Shown here: positions 45,174 through 54,164 of the stretch, in pieces
Layout of the letters: each line of letters begins with the position of its first letter
Position numbering within the stretch: position 1 is the stretch's first letter
Assembly: GCA_041672845.1 (NCBI GenBank)
Contig: JBAYYV010000005.1
Coordinates: 1-64,000 of the forward strand
Direction: 5' to 3'
Length of the DNA stretch: 64,000 nucleotides
Source: JBAYDV01 sp041672845
Lineage (GTDB): Bacteria; Bacteroidota; Bacteroidia; Bacteroidales; UBA932
Position numbers and translations under genes: made by a program
Notes under the pieces: generated by a model
Databases searched by the model: none
What the model saw: the letters and a program-made list of their open reading frames with translations, nothing else
Told to the model about the DNA's origin: nothing

Positions 45174-46400
45174 ATGAAAAAATCAAACTCAATATTCCTA
45201 ACAGCCCTGATAGTATTATCTATAACTGCTTGTTCTACTAATGATAATAATTCAAATGATAGCGATAACGATGTAATAGTTAATAATTACGCGATGGTAT
45301 CTACTGGTCAAACCACTTTATATGATTTAGATGGTAAAGAACTTAGCAATTTAAGCGAAAGTGACAACCTTTACGGACAAGATGCCAACTTTTTAAAAGG
45401 ATCCAAGATGTCATTTACCGATAATGATGATGGAACCATTACAGATAATGTTACAGGATTAATGTGGCAAAAAGTACCTTCAGAAGATTTAACTTATGAT
45501 AAAGCTATAGCATATTGTAACGATTTAGAGTTAGATGGATATGATGACTGGAGAGCTCCGTCAGCTAAAGAATTATTCACATTATCTGATTTCAATCATG
45601 GCTGGCCTTATATTGATATTACTTATTTTCCACTTGCTAGCGGAGAAGTTTCTAAAGATGAACAATACTGGACAAGTACTAAATATGTAGGATGTACAGA
45701 AGAAGGACAAGATAGTTCAGCATTTGGAGTAAATTTCGTAACAGGGCACATAAAAGCTTATTCGTCTAAAGCAGCAGGGACACTTACTCCTCCTACTGAA
45801 ATTAAGGATGGCGATGATGTACCACCTCCACCTATTGGAAATCCTCTAGCCAAATATATCAGAGCCGTAAGAGGTAGTGAATATGGAATAAATAAATTTA
45901 CTGATAATAGTAATGGCACTATTTCAGATGCTTCTACAGGATTAATGTGGTCTCAAGACGACTGTGGTGGTGATGGTTTAGACTGGGAACATGCTCTATT
46001 ATATGCTAAAAATTCCGAATTAGCAGGATACACAGACTGGAGATTACCTAATGTTAAAGAGTTACAAGGTATTGTAGATTATAGTTATTCTACTTCTGCG
46101 ACAGATGCTTCTTTACAGAAAGCAGCTATAGATCCTATGTTTAATTGTACTCAAATCACTAATGAAGCTGGAACTTCTGATTATGGATATTACTGGACTG
46201 GAACATCAGCACATTTTAGAGATGGGGAACCCTACTATTACGCTTGGTATGTAGCTTTCGGACAAGCAGTTAATGATCAGGGAAAAGATTTTCATGGAGC
46301 AGGTGCTGTTCGCTTCGACACCAAATATTTAGGCGGAAACTTAGGTGAAGGAGGAGAACGTTATTATAATTATGTTAGAATAGTAAGAGATATAAATTAG
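45174..46400 (+). CDS. Lcl (DUF1566) domain lipoprotein, paralogue
   Basis: A 408-residue lipoprotein (lipobox ITAC, Cys20) with the same two-repeat layout as its upstream neighbour: FTDNDDGTITDNVTGLMWQK with DDWRAPSAKELFTL, then FTDNSNGTISDASTGLMWSQ with TDWRLPNVKELQGIVDYSYS. It lacks the EF-hand-like insertion. Spacing of 20 bases shows cotranscription. Both proteins probably face the cell surface; a partner is not known. Confidence 0.88.
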   Translation: MKKSNSIFLTALIVLSITACSTNDNNSNDSDNDVIVNNYAMVSTGQTTLYDLDGKELSNLSESDNLYGQDANFLKGSKMSFTDNDDGTITDNVTGLMWQKVPSEDLTYDKAIAYCNDLELDGYDDWRAPSAKELFTLSDFNHGWPYIDITYFPLASGEVSKDEQYWTSTKYVGCTEEGQDSSAFGVNFVTGHIKAYSSKAAGTLTPPTEIKDGDDVPPPPIGNPLAKYIRAVRGSEYGINKFTDNSNGTISDASTGLMWSQDDCGGDGLDWEHALLYAKNSELAGYTDWRLPNVKELQGIVDYSYSTSATDASLQKAAIDPMFNCTQITNEAGTSDYGYYWTGTSAHFRDGEPYYYAWYVAFGQAVNDQGKDFHGAGAVRFDTKYLGGNLGEGGERYYNYVRIVRDIN

Positions 46401-46432
46401 ACTAATAAATTAATTTAAAGAGTTTATTTGCT

Positions 46433-46500
46433 GTGCTGCCTTGGTACATAGGAATAAGAATTAAGACGCTTATTTAATGTCCATGGTAGCACTTATTTTT
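46433..46500 (+). terminator. Long two-part hairpin after the Lcl genes, probable terminator
   Basis: An outer 12-bp imperfect stem (GTGCTGCCTTGG with CCATGGTAGCAC; one G:U, one mismatch) encloses an inner 6-bp hairpin (AATAAG / CTTATT). A T-rich tail follows (TTATTTTTTA). It lies between the convergent Lcl and AIPR genes. The position and tail suggest a terminator for the Lcl pair; the length is unusual, so a separate structured RNA is possible. Confidence 0.5.
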
Positions 46501-46541
46501 TACCTACTAACCATCATCTTTTCAGCCTGACGGCAATACTT

Positions 46542-48899
46542 TTAGCCAATGTTTTTAGAATTTATTTTAAAACCGTTTTTCATTAATTCTTTTAAATTCA
46601 TTTTACAACCATATATATATTTACCATTAAGTGGATAATAACCATCTATAATTTTTTTCATAGTATTAAATTTCCAATCTGCTAACACTTTTTCATGTTT
46701 GTCCCACTCAACCATCTGTTTTACTATTTCCATAGTAATTTTTTCGGGAAACATTATGATATTATTAAGTTTAACAGTATTAGTATCTAACAATTGTTCT
46801 TCTATTTCTTCAGCTTTATTTAATAATTCGATATTTTTATCACATACTATTTCATATACTGCCATAGCCTTTTTCCTTATATTATCTTTAATAGTTTTAT
46901 TTCTCCTAACTATATTAGCCATATCAAAAGCTACAGAAGTCTGAATAAGTGTTAAACAACCAGATTGTTTCCCCCATTTTTCTATTTCTCTCCAAAGTTT
47001 TGGAGGAATAGATTTAAGTATATTGTTTTGATATTCTTTTTCTTTGTCATCTTCATTAATTTCTTCTAATTCTCTTTTTTCAACAATTTGTTCATCTGTT
47101 AATAAATCATTTTTTATATCTCTAAAATTCATGTTCCATTGGTATGCTTTTACAGATTTCCAACAATCTTCCTTTTTAGCCCATTCTACACATAAAGAAC
47201 CAGGTGAATTCTTTATAATAAAAGCATTTACTTTCTTCATAAGTTCAAACATAAAAATATTTAATTTTTTAGAAAGCTCTTGATTTTTCCATATTTTATA
47301 TAAATTCAAACGCAAATTTGTTAATAATCCGAAAATAGCAATTGTATAAGGTACTACAGTAGATCTAATTTCACCAATACTATGTGGTTTAACACCATAT
47401 AACTTCTCACATGATTTATATAAAATTGCTTTAGCAATTGTATCTTCAAAATATACACTATTAATTTTATTTATATCTGGCAAATTACTAGTAATAAATA
47501 AAGCATAATTTTTTTCATTCCCTCTAACAACAATATTTGGACCTATAAATAATTTAGATTTTATATATACTTCTTGATAAGAATTAATATATTTCGCTAA
47601 TAAAACTTTAGTAATAACTTGATTTTTAGGTGATTTTAGATCAAATTCTTTTTTTCTAAATTTAGTAAAACCATCTCGTTGTCTTATATTTCTATATTGT
47701 CCTCTAGCTCTTTCAAAAAACCAATTAGTTTGAATATTATTATGTTCTGTTATAGGAGTTAAAATATAACGTGAAAATTTTTCAAATTTAATCAAAAATG
47801 GATTATTAGCAGTAAAATCAGCATTATTTACTTTATTTTGGGTGTTTGTATATCTAGAAATTCTAGAAACCATTTCCGCATAATCATCTATTCTTTTAAT
47901 CACAGATAATTTAGTTGAAACATAAATATTTGAAATATCAGCATTATCTTTTTTCCATGTATGATAAATGGAAGCTGTAGTTTGACCTCCATTTACAATT
48001 TGAAAATTGGATATTTCTTTTATATAATGATTAGTATTATCTAGTTCTATTTTATCTGCAGTAGCAGAAATACCATTATTAAATGCTAGGAACATCTGAG
48101 GTTCTTCAATAATAGTAGTTCTTATACCTTTATTTATTTTCCCAGAAAATTGTAAAAAAGCCCTAACATTCTGTTCTAATAATCTTGATCCAAACCGTTC
48201 ATACATACTAGCTAAAGCCATACCAGGAATAATAGCAACATAAGTTTCATAATCATTGTTTTCAATAGTTGAAACAAGACAAGGAACTTTATAACCTTCC
48301 TTTTCAAAAGAAATTTTAATAGGAACTCTAGCAGATTCTGAAATATTATACAAATAATTCACATCTATCACTCGATAATAAATTTTATAACCATTAATGG
48401 TCACAGCTTCTGGAATTTCTCCATTATATTGACCATTTGTTATTATAGTAGCATTTACCCTTACTAGATTTTCTTTTATTTTAGAATAATTGGCTAATGT
48501 ATTAACAAATTCAAAAATTGGTGAAGATTCTTCTAATTCATTTACAAAATCACCATAAATAGATTTTCTAAAAAAATTAGTAACACGTTTAGCAGCTTGA
48601 TCTATTTTCTCTTTTGGAATCCTTTGTAATAAATCGCCTGCAATATAAATCGCAATAAAAAGATCTATAGTTTCATAATTATCAGAAATTGCATATGCAT
48701 TTATTTTATTTTGATTTCGAGTACCTAAATCCTTTTCATAATATGCAACAAATGTATTCTCAGTTTCACCAACATCAGCAAGCATATCAATAGAAATTTG
48801 TGTAAAAAGTTGTTCTTGAGTAGCGCCTTCTTCAAATGAATCTTGCATAGATCTTATGTCCTGTAACAACGATAAATAATATTTATTTAGTTCATCCAT
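46542..48899 (-). CDS. AIPR (abortive infection phage resistance) family protein
   Basis: The 785-residue protein carries the AIPR core at about 235-365: LLEQNVRAFLQFSGKINKGI, MFLAFNNGISATADKIEL, ISNFQIVNGGQTTASIYHTW and SRYTNTQNKVNNADF. These are the conserved Asn/Gln-rich motifs of the family (PF10592). The N-terminal (1-230) and C-terminal (370-785) parts are not recognised and may be partner-binding. AIPR proteins are known from phage-resistance loci; their biochemical activity is not established. It is the last gene of the five-gene operon, 1 base after the PD-(D/E)XK gene. Confidence 0.92.
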   Translation of the reverse strand: MDELNKYYLSLLQDIRSMQDSFEEGATQEQLFTQISIDMLADVGETENTFVAYYEKDLGTRNQNKINAYAISDNYETIDLFIAIYIAGDLLQRIPKEKIDQAAKRVTNFFRKSIYGDFVNELEESSPIFEFVNTLANYSKIKENLVRVNATIITNGQYNGEIPEAVTINGYKIYYRVIDVNYLYNISESARVPIKISFEKEGYKVPCLVSTIENNDYETYVAIIPGMALASMYERFGSRLLEQNVRAFLQFSGKINKGIRTTIIEEPQMFLAFNNGISATADKIELDNTNHYIKEISNFQIVNGGQTTASIYHTWKKDNADISNIYVSTKLSVIKRIDDYAEMVSRISRYTNTQNKVNNADFTANNPFLIKFEKFSRYILTPITEHNNIQTNWFFERARGQYRNIRQRDGFTKFRKKEFDLKSPKNQVITKVLLAKYINSYQEVYIKSKLFIGPNIVVRGNEKNYALFITSNLPDINKINSVYFEDTIAKAILYKSCEKLYGVKPHSIGEIRSTVVPYTIAIFGLLTNLRLNLYKIWKNQELSKKLNIFMFELMKKVNAFIIKNSPGSLCVEWAKKEDCWKSVKAYQWNMNFRDIKNDLLTDEQIVEKRELEEINEDDKEKEYQNNILKSIPPKLWREIEKWGKQSGCLTLIQTSVAFDMANIVRRNKTIKDNIRKKAMAVYEIVCDKNIELLNKAEEIEEQLLDTNTVKLNNIIMFPEKITMEIVKQMVEWDKHEKVLADWKFNTMKKIIDGYYPLNGKYIYGCKMNLKELMKNGFKINSKNIG

Positions 48900-48900
48900 T

Positions 48901-49929
48901 TTATCTATTTGATTTAATAATAATATTGTTAAGAAATTTTTGGTTTATTAAATAATCCTGACACAACTCTATATCAATAGAATATTTAACATTTTCAACC
49001 CCTTTTAATAATTTACTTTTTTTTATTCTTGGATAATCTCCTTTAATTTGATAATTTTTTTCATTCTTCATAATATAATATTTATTATCATATTGAAACT
49101 TATGATTATTGAAATATCCTACATGTAATAATTTAGTATCGAATAAATTGAGAGATACTATATCTAAAGAGATTTTATCTTTAATAGATTGAATAAGATT
49201 ATTTAATGTTTCTCCTTTATCTTCAGAAATTCCTAAAGATAAATGAGAAAGAAAAAGATTATTAAGTGAAGTCTCATCTAATTGACTTTCATTACTAATA
49301 CTAATTTTTTTACCATTACCTATTGACGTTTTTACCTCAATTGCATTGTCATCAATTAAAAAATCTTGAGGAGCGTTATCACAACCAACCCATGATGAAA
49401 CAATTTTGTCATATTTTAAAGTTAGATTTAATATTTTCCTGAGAAAAAATAATTCTCCAAATAAACCTTGTTGTTCAATAGGAGAAAGCCCTTTTCCATT
49501 TATTTTATCAAATAAAAATTCCCATTTTTTTAATTGATTAATAATAGTTGCTACTACTTTCTTTGTATCCGTTATACCTTTTATAATTTGAAATAAATTA
49601 TTACATAAAACAGAAAATACATCTAGATAATTGTTATTAATTAATTTAATAATTAGCATATTATTATCTATAAAAGAACTATCAATGATACATTCTAATT
49701 TTATATCTTTTAAATTATTAAAATAGCTAAGATCTATTTTTATATTCTTATTTAATGAAAAGGCAATTCCACAATTTTTTTCCGGATTTTGACATGTACA
49801 ATAAACTATGAAATCTTTTTCAGCATAATAAAGTTTTTTAAAAAGTCCTATCTGATCAATTAAAAGGAACTCTCCCCATATTTTTGTAATATTATCTTTC
49901 ATTATCTTCTTCTTTATAATATCCTCCAC
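48901..49929 (-). CDS. PD-(D/E)XK motif protein (predicted nuclease)
   Basis: The 342-residue protein has the signature PQDFLIDDNAIEVKTSIGNG, in which Asp189 and the ExK of Glu198-Lys200 form the PD-(D/E)XK catalytic core. A preceding helix with GLFGELFFLRKILNL supplies the first acidic residue (Glu159). This corresponds to the PD-(D/E)XK family seen next to Z1 and AIPR genes (DUF4420 type). It would be the DNA-cutting component of the system. Its start overlaps the end of the Z1 gene by 38 bases, so translation is coupled. Confidence 0.88.
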   Translation of the reverse strand: MEDIIKKKIMKDNITKIWGEFLLIDQIGLFKKLYYAEKDFIVYCTCQNPEKNCGIAFSLNKNIKIDLSYFNNLKDIKLECIIDSSFIDNNMLIIKLINNNYLDVFSVLCNNLFQIIKGITDTKKVVATIINQLKKWEFLFDKINGKGLSPIEQQGLFGELFFLRKILNLTLKYDKIVSSWVGCDNAPQDFLIDDNAIEVKTSIGNGKKISISNESQLDETSLNNLFLSHLSLGISEDKGETLNNLIQSIKDKISLDIVSLNLFDTKLLHVGYFNNHKFQYDNKYYIMKNEKNYQIKGDYPRIKKSKLLKGVENVKYSIDIELCQDYLINQKFLNNIIIKSNR

Positions 49930-52690
49930 TTTCAGATTCTAAATAATCTTTCATAATAATAGTATTTACTGCATATTCTTGAGAATAATTAGTTTCACTA
50001 TGAGGAAAAGCTATAGCAAATCCAATTATCGATGGATCTGTTGAATTAAATATTTTCTTAATTACTTTACCTTTACTATCCTTAATATTTGCACCTATAG
50101 GATTTAAAGGATATATAATTAATATAGGATTTGAAGGATCTCTATATTTTTCCCTGACTAATTTAGGTTTAGGAAAAAGTCGTTTCCACTTCGGATCATT
50201 AATAATAGTTTCTTTATAAGCTTTATCTAAAATATTATTTGAATTCCCCTTTAAATCGAGCAATTCATCAAATAAAGACCCAATAATATGATTTTTTCGA
50301 ATAAGATAAGTTCCTTCATTTGTATCATCTGATCTATTTCTACAGAAACAACCCACCTTGATTCCATTAGATAAAGTCCATGTACTATTTTTCTCTTTAT
50401 CTTTATTTTTTAAAACAACACTCCAAGAAGTTAATTCATTCTTCTCATTCAATTTCTTAATAAAATCACAAATACCATCCAAATCCATACTTTTAAGATG
50501 TTCTGGCAGTTTAAATTCTTCAAAAAATTTACATATTAAATCAGAAGATATATTTCGCCATAAATAATTAGAAGGAATTGCATCCAATTTTTCAGGTTCA
50601 GGTAATAATGATAAAAAATTATCTGTACAAAATAAATTGTTAAGGATGGATTTTTTATCAATTAGTAATTGATAAGTTTCCTTAAGTTTACCAGACCATG
50701 ATACCTGAATTTTTTCAGTATTTCTCATTTTACCAAGAGCTGTTATTTGTAAACAACCAGGATGCGTTCTTACTTTCAAAGCATAATCTTCAGGAGTACT
50801 ATTAGATTCAGTTAAATAATTAAAATCATCTGTCAATTCTTGACTTGCTATAGTTATATGTGTAAACCATTCATTTAACTCATTACTTGTAAATAACCTA
50901 CATAAATCTACATATCCTGGTTTGTACCCAAACCAACGACCCATTTGCATAAGAGTATCATACATTTTAGAAGCTCTTAAATAATAACTAACAGAAAGAC
51001 CTTCTAATGTCAAGCCTCTAGATAATTTATCTCCACCTACCGCAATAACAGAAATACCATTTTTCTTATTATCATAATAATTTAATGCATCAGCTGATGT
51101 TCCATTTATGGATTTTACTTCAATTTTTAAAGAAACTGCATAAAGACAATCTTTTATTATACTCCAATTAAAAATATCCATTTTATTATCTATATTTCTA
51201 TAGGATGATTTAAGAATATTATTAGAAGTAGTTCTATATGAAATATAATCTTCTGAATCTACTTCATAAATACACTTTAATTCTTCAATAACATTTGAAT
51301 TTTTTTGTTCTATACCTCTTTTGTAATATTGGAACTGATCATAAACAAGCTCTCTTATTTTTTCTTGCCAGCGAACATAACGTGTTACATGGATAAGCAT
51401 AGAGTTATGTTTATGTTTATCTCCTCGAGCATATCTGATTGCACAAGTAATAATAAAACATTTTATAGCTCTTTTTAAAGATTCTGGAAGACAATTAGGT
51501 ATAGAATCATCTTTTTTATGTTTGTCTGGAACAAACTCTTTATAATCTCTTATAGGTCTTACTATAGGTAATAATTCTTCTTCATCATAAATACTATTGA
51601 TGGATGTTCCGAAAATTTTATCTGGTCCAATATAATTATTAGGAGAAGGTAAACTAATAATGAAATCTCTCGGAAATAAATCATCTTTTGTTAGTGGAAT
51701 AAAAATATTAGCAAATGGCGTAGCAGTATATCCTATATAACCAGATCTATTACAAATAGAAATAATCTGTCTAATACATTTATTAATTGCAGTTGGAGAA
51801 TTATCATCTTTATTAGTATTTATAGAAGCATTATCTGCCTCATCATCAATAATTAATAAAGATTTATTATCCACCTTTTTATCTCCATTTATATCTACAG
51901 CATGTGATTTTAGCCATTTGAATAATCTTTTTAATACAGTTACATTTTTTTTACATACAACTAATAATGGCACTTTTGCATTAAAATTCATTCCCAGTGA
52001 TTCTGCAGCATGTTTGGTAAAATCTCCATGTTCTATATTTGTAGTTATAGAATTCGCAATAGCTTCTCCATAGTTACCAACACCTATTTGAGTAGATAAA
52101 TTATGATTATAAGCTCTTTCATAGTGGGTATCAAAGCCTAAAAATCCTTCATCTAATCTTAATTGAGTTTGACTTCGTAAATTATTATGCATCCCAGCTA
52201 AAACTATAATTAAATTAAAACCTGCATCAGCTGCTTTACATATTAAACCAATATAATTTGAAGTTTTACCAGATTGAACTTCTCCTACGACAAGTCCTTT
52301 TTTATCTATTAATATTTGAGATTGATTAGGATCAAATAATTTATCTAATGTTTTATCAGTTATTTCATCTAAACTTTGGATAATTTTTGGACTATAACCT
52401 TTATCAACGTTCAGAAATTTCTTGTATCTATCCCAGAACGGCCATTCTTTATGTTTTATTTTATATTCTTTTATCCAAGGTTGTCGTCTTTCTTTAGCTT
52501 CTAAAATTTTATATTTATCTACTTGGACACTATATATTGAAAGTAGTTTTTTCTTTAAATCATCTAAATCAATTCCTTTCGATAATGATAATTTAGAAAA
52601 TTGTTTAATTGCTTCGCTTATTTTATCTTCTTGTATTACAAGCTGTTTCTGTTCTTCAATAATTAGACGACAAATTGCTATTTGATTCAT
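49892..52690 (-). CDS. Z1-domain superfamily II helicase-like ATPase
   Basis: A 932-residue protein. Walker A is GLVVGEVQSGKTS (GEVQSGKT at 136-143), Walker B is LLIIDDEADNAS (DDEAD at 282-286) and motif III is IGYTATPFAN (about 319-328). The Z1 domain (about 400-600) ends with VIAVGGDKLSRGLTLEGLSV and the arginine-finger motif QMGRWFGYKPGY (582-593). These are the hallmarks of Z1 proteins, found in modification-linked defence operons. It probably couples ATP hydrolysis to DNA translocation or to control of the nuclease. Neighbours: GHKL ATPase 5 bases upstream, nuclease overlapping downstream. Confidence 0.94.
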   Translation of the reverse strand: MNQIAICRLIIEEQKQLVIQEDKISEAIKQFSKLSLSKGIDLDDLKKKLLSIYSVQVDKYKILEAKERRQPWIKEYKIKHKEWPFWDRYKKFLNVDKGYSPKIIQSLDEITDKTLDKLFDPNQSQILIDKKGLVVGEVQSGKTSNYIGLICKAADAGFNLIIVLAGMHNNLRSQTQLRLDEGFLGFDTHYERAYNHNLSTQIGVGNYGEAIANSITTNIEHGDFTKHAAESLGMNFNAKVPLLVVCKKNVTVLKRLFKWLKSHAVDINGDKKVDNKSLLIIDDEADNASINTNKDDNSPTAINKCIRQIISICNRSGYIGYTATPFANIFIPLTKDDLFPRDFIISLPSPNNYIGPDKIFGTSINSIYDEEELLPIVRPIRDYKEFVPDKHKKDDSIPNCLPESLKRAIKCFIITCAIRYARGDKHKHNSMLIHVTRYVRWQEKIRELVYDQFQYYKRGIEQKNSNVIEELKCIYEVDSEDYISYRTTSNNILKSSYRNIDNKMDIFNWSIIKDCLYAVSLKIEVKSINGTSADALNYYDNKKNGISVIAVGGDKLSRGLTLEGLSVSYYLRASKMYDTLMQMGRWFGYKPGYVDLCRLFTSNELNEWFTHITIASQELTDDFNYLTESNSTPEDYALKVRTHPGCLQITALGKMRNTEKIQVSWSGKLKETYQLLIDKKSILNNLFCTDNFLSLLPEPEKLDAIPSNYLWRNISSDLICKFFEEFKLPEHLKSMDLDGICDFIKKLNEKNELTSWSVVLKNKDKEKNSTWTLSNGIKVGCFCRNRSDDTNEGTYLIRKNHIIGSLFDELLDLKGNSNNILDKAYKETIINDPKWKRLFPKPKLVREKYRDPSNPILIIYPLNPIGANIKDSKGKVIKKIFNSTDPSIIGFAIAFPHSETNYSQEYAVNTIIMKDYLESESGGYYKEEDNER

Positions 52691-52695
52691 AGTTG

Positions 52696-54159
52696 TTAGA
52701 GATTATCGATTAGTTCTGGATAATTATTAAATGGCTCTATAGTTGAAATTTTTTGTTTCGCTTCTTCTGGTGTTTTTCCATTTTTAATTTGATTATCATA
52801 TTCTTCTTTCATAACTGACAATAAAATAATATTAGAAGAGTCATTAAATGGCAATTTCTGATTGTTACCTTGTTCAGATTCCTTTATAAAAATAGTTTTA
52901 GATGGCAGTGTCTCTTCTATAAATTTTAGCATAAGATCAATGGCTTTTTCTGGCTCTTCTTTTGCTTGTTCCTTGAATTTTTTAACTAAACTATGATCTC
53001 TATTAATAATAAAATACCATTTATTACCTTTTTTCTTATCTAACCATAATGATTCAAATTCTTGTCCAGCTCTTTGCTTTATTATTCTACCTCGATGACG
53101 AAAAACATCACTTCCATATTGCCTTATTTTCATAGCATATGCTTTTAATTGTTCACGATTAACTAAAGGAGGTCTTGCCGTAGATTTTTTAATATCAATT
53201 TGCCAATCAGCGTCAAGTGTATTTGGTAAATCTATTCTAATTCTTACTAATTTATAATGTTCTTCTTTTCTAAATAACCCAAGCCAATCTCCGGCTAACA
53301 ATAATCTCTTACCTCTATATACATAAAAACCTTGCTGTTCACCCCATCCTTTAAAACCTTCAGCCATTTTATATGTTTTTTCATCAATTTTACTTTTATG
53401 TGGCAATACATATCCTTTCATAGTTGCTCCTAATGATATATAATCTGTTGGAAAAATTTGTGTAGCAGATTCTTCAGATAAGAAAGGATCCCAAGGAGAA
53501 ATTAATTTCTCCCAAAAAAATATATTTATTTTATTTTCTTGCAGAAATCTATGAAAAGTCATTGCTATATGCTGTTTAATTTTTTCCATTATTTCCAAAA
53601 AATTTCCTTCTGAATTAATATCAGATACTGGAGTACCAGATGGAATAAGCCTATCTAAATTACTCCAAACAACTATAGTACCATTTGTACTATTATCCAA
53701 ACCATTATTAAATAAATCTGGTATATATTTTAATAGTTCCCATTTATGTGATTTATTAACATAATCTAAATCCCATGTCCAATATGATTTTTTACAATTT
53801 TTTTTCCGACTTAATACAGAAAGAGTACGACATTGTGAAAATGATGCTGTTTTTAACCCTAATCCAAATCGACCTAAATCATTTTCTTCTCTACGAGCAA
53901 GAGGATTTTGAGTTCCTGGTTTCATAGCTTGGATAATTTCCTCATTATTCATTCCTATTCCATCATCAGTAATCGTAATATAAGATTTATCACCATCCCA
54001 TATAGAATTAAAATAAATATTTTTCGCATTTGCAGATATACAATTATCAATAATATCTGCTACAGCTGTTTCTACACTATATCCAAAAGATCTAAAAGAT
54101 TCTATCATAGATGCTGCTTCCGGAATAGCTGATACTTTTTCAAGATTAGAATAATTCAT
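52696..54159 (-). CDS. GHKL (MutL/MORC-type) ATPase of the defence operon
   Basis: The 487-residue protein contains the Bergerat ATP-binding fold: N-box TAVADIIDNCISANA (Asp35, Asp38, Asn39), G1 ITDDGIGM (65-70) and G2 LGRFGLGLKTASF (about 95-107). The usual catalytic Glu of the N-box is Asp here, as I remember for relatives in this context. A C-terminal half (about 200-487) resembles the MutL/MORC transducer and an unassigned tail. MutL- and MORC-like ATPases in bacterial modification operons are thought to act as DNA clamps. Gap of 5 bases on each side. Confidence 0.92.
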   Translation of the reverse strand: MNYSNLEKVSAIPEAASMIESFRSFGYSVETAVADIIDNCISANAKNIYFNSIWDGDKSYITITDDGIGMNNEEIIQAMKPGTQNPLARREENDLGRFGLGLKTASFSQCRTLSVLSRKKNCKKSYWTWDLDYVNKSHKWELLKYIPDLFNNGLDNSTNGTIVVWSNLDRLIPSGTPVSDINSEGNFLEIMEKIKQHIAMTFHRFLQENKINIFFWEKLISPWDPFLSEESATQIFPTDYISLGATMKGYVLPHKSKIDEKTYKMAEGFKGWGEQQGFYVYRGKRLLLAGDWLGLFRKEEHYKLVRIRIDLPNTLDADWQIDIKKSTARPPLVNREQLKAYAMKIRQYGSDVFRHRGRIIKQRAGQEFESLWLDKKKGNKWYFIINRDHSLVKKFKEQAKEEPEKAIDLMLKFIEETLPSKTIFIKESEQGNNQKLPFNDSSNIILLSVMKEEYDNQIKNGKTPEEAKQKISTIEPFNNYPELIDNL

Positions 54160-54164
54160 ATAAT

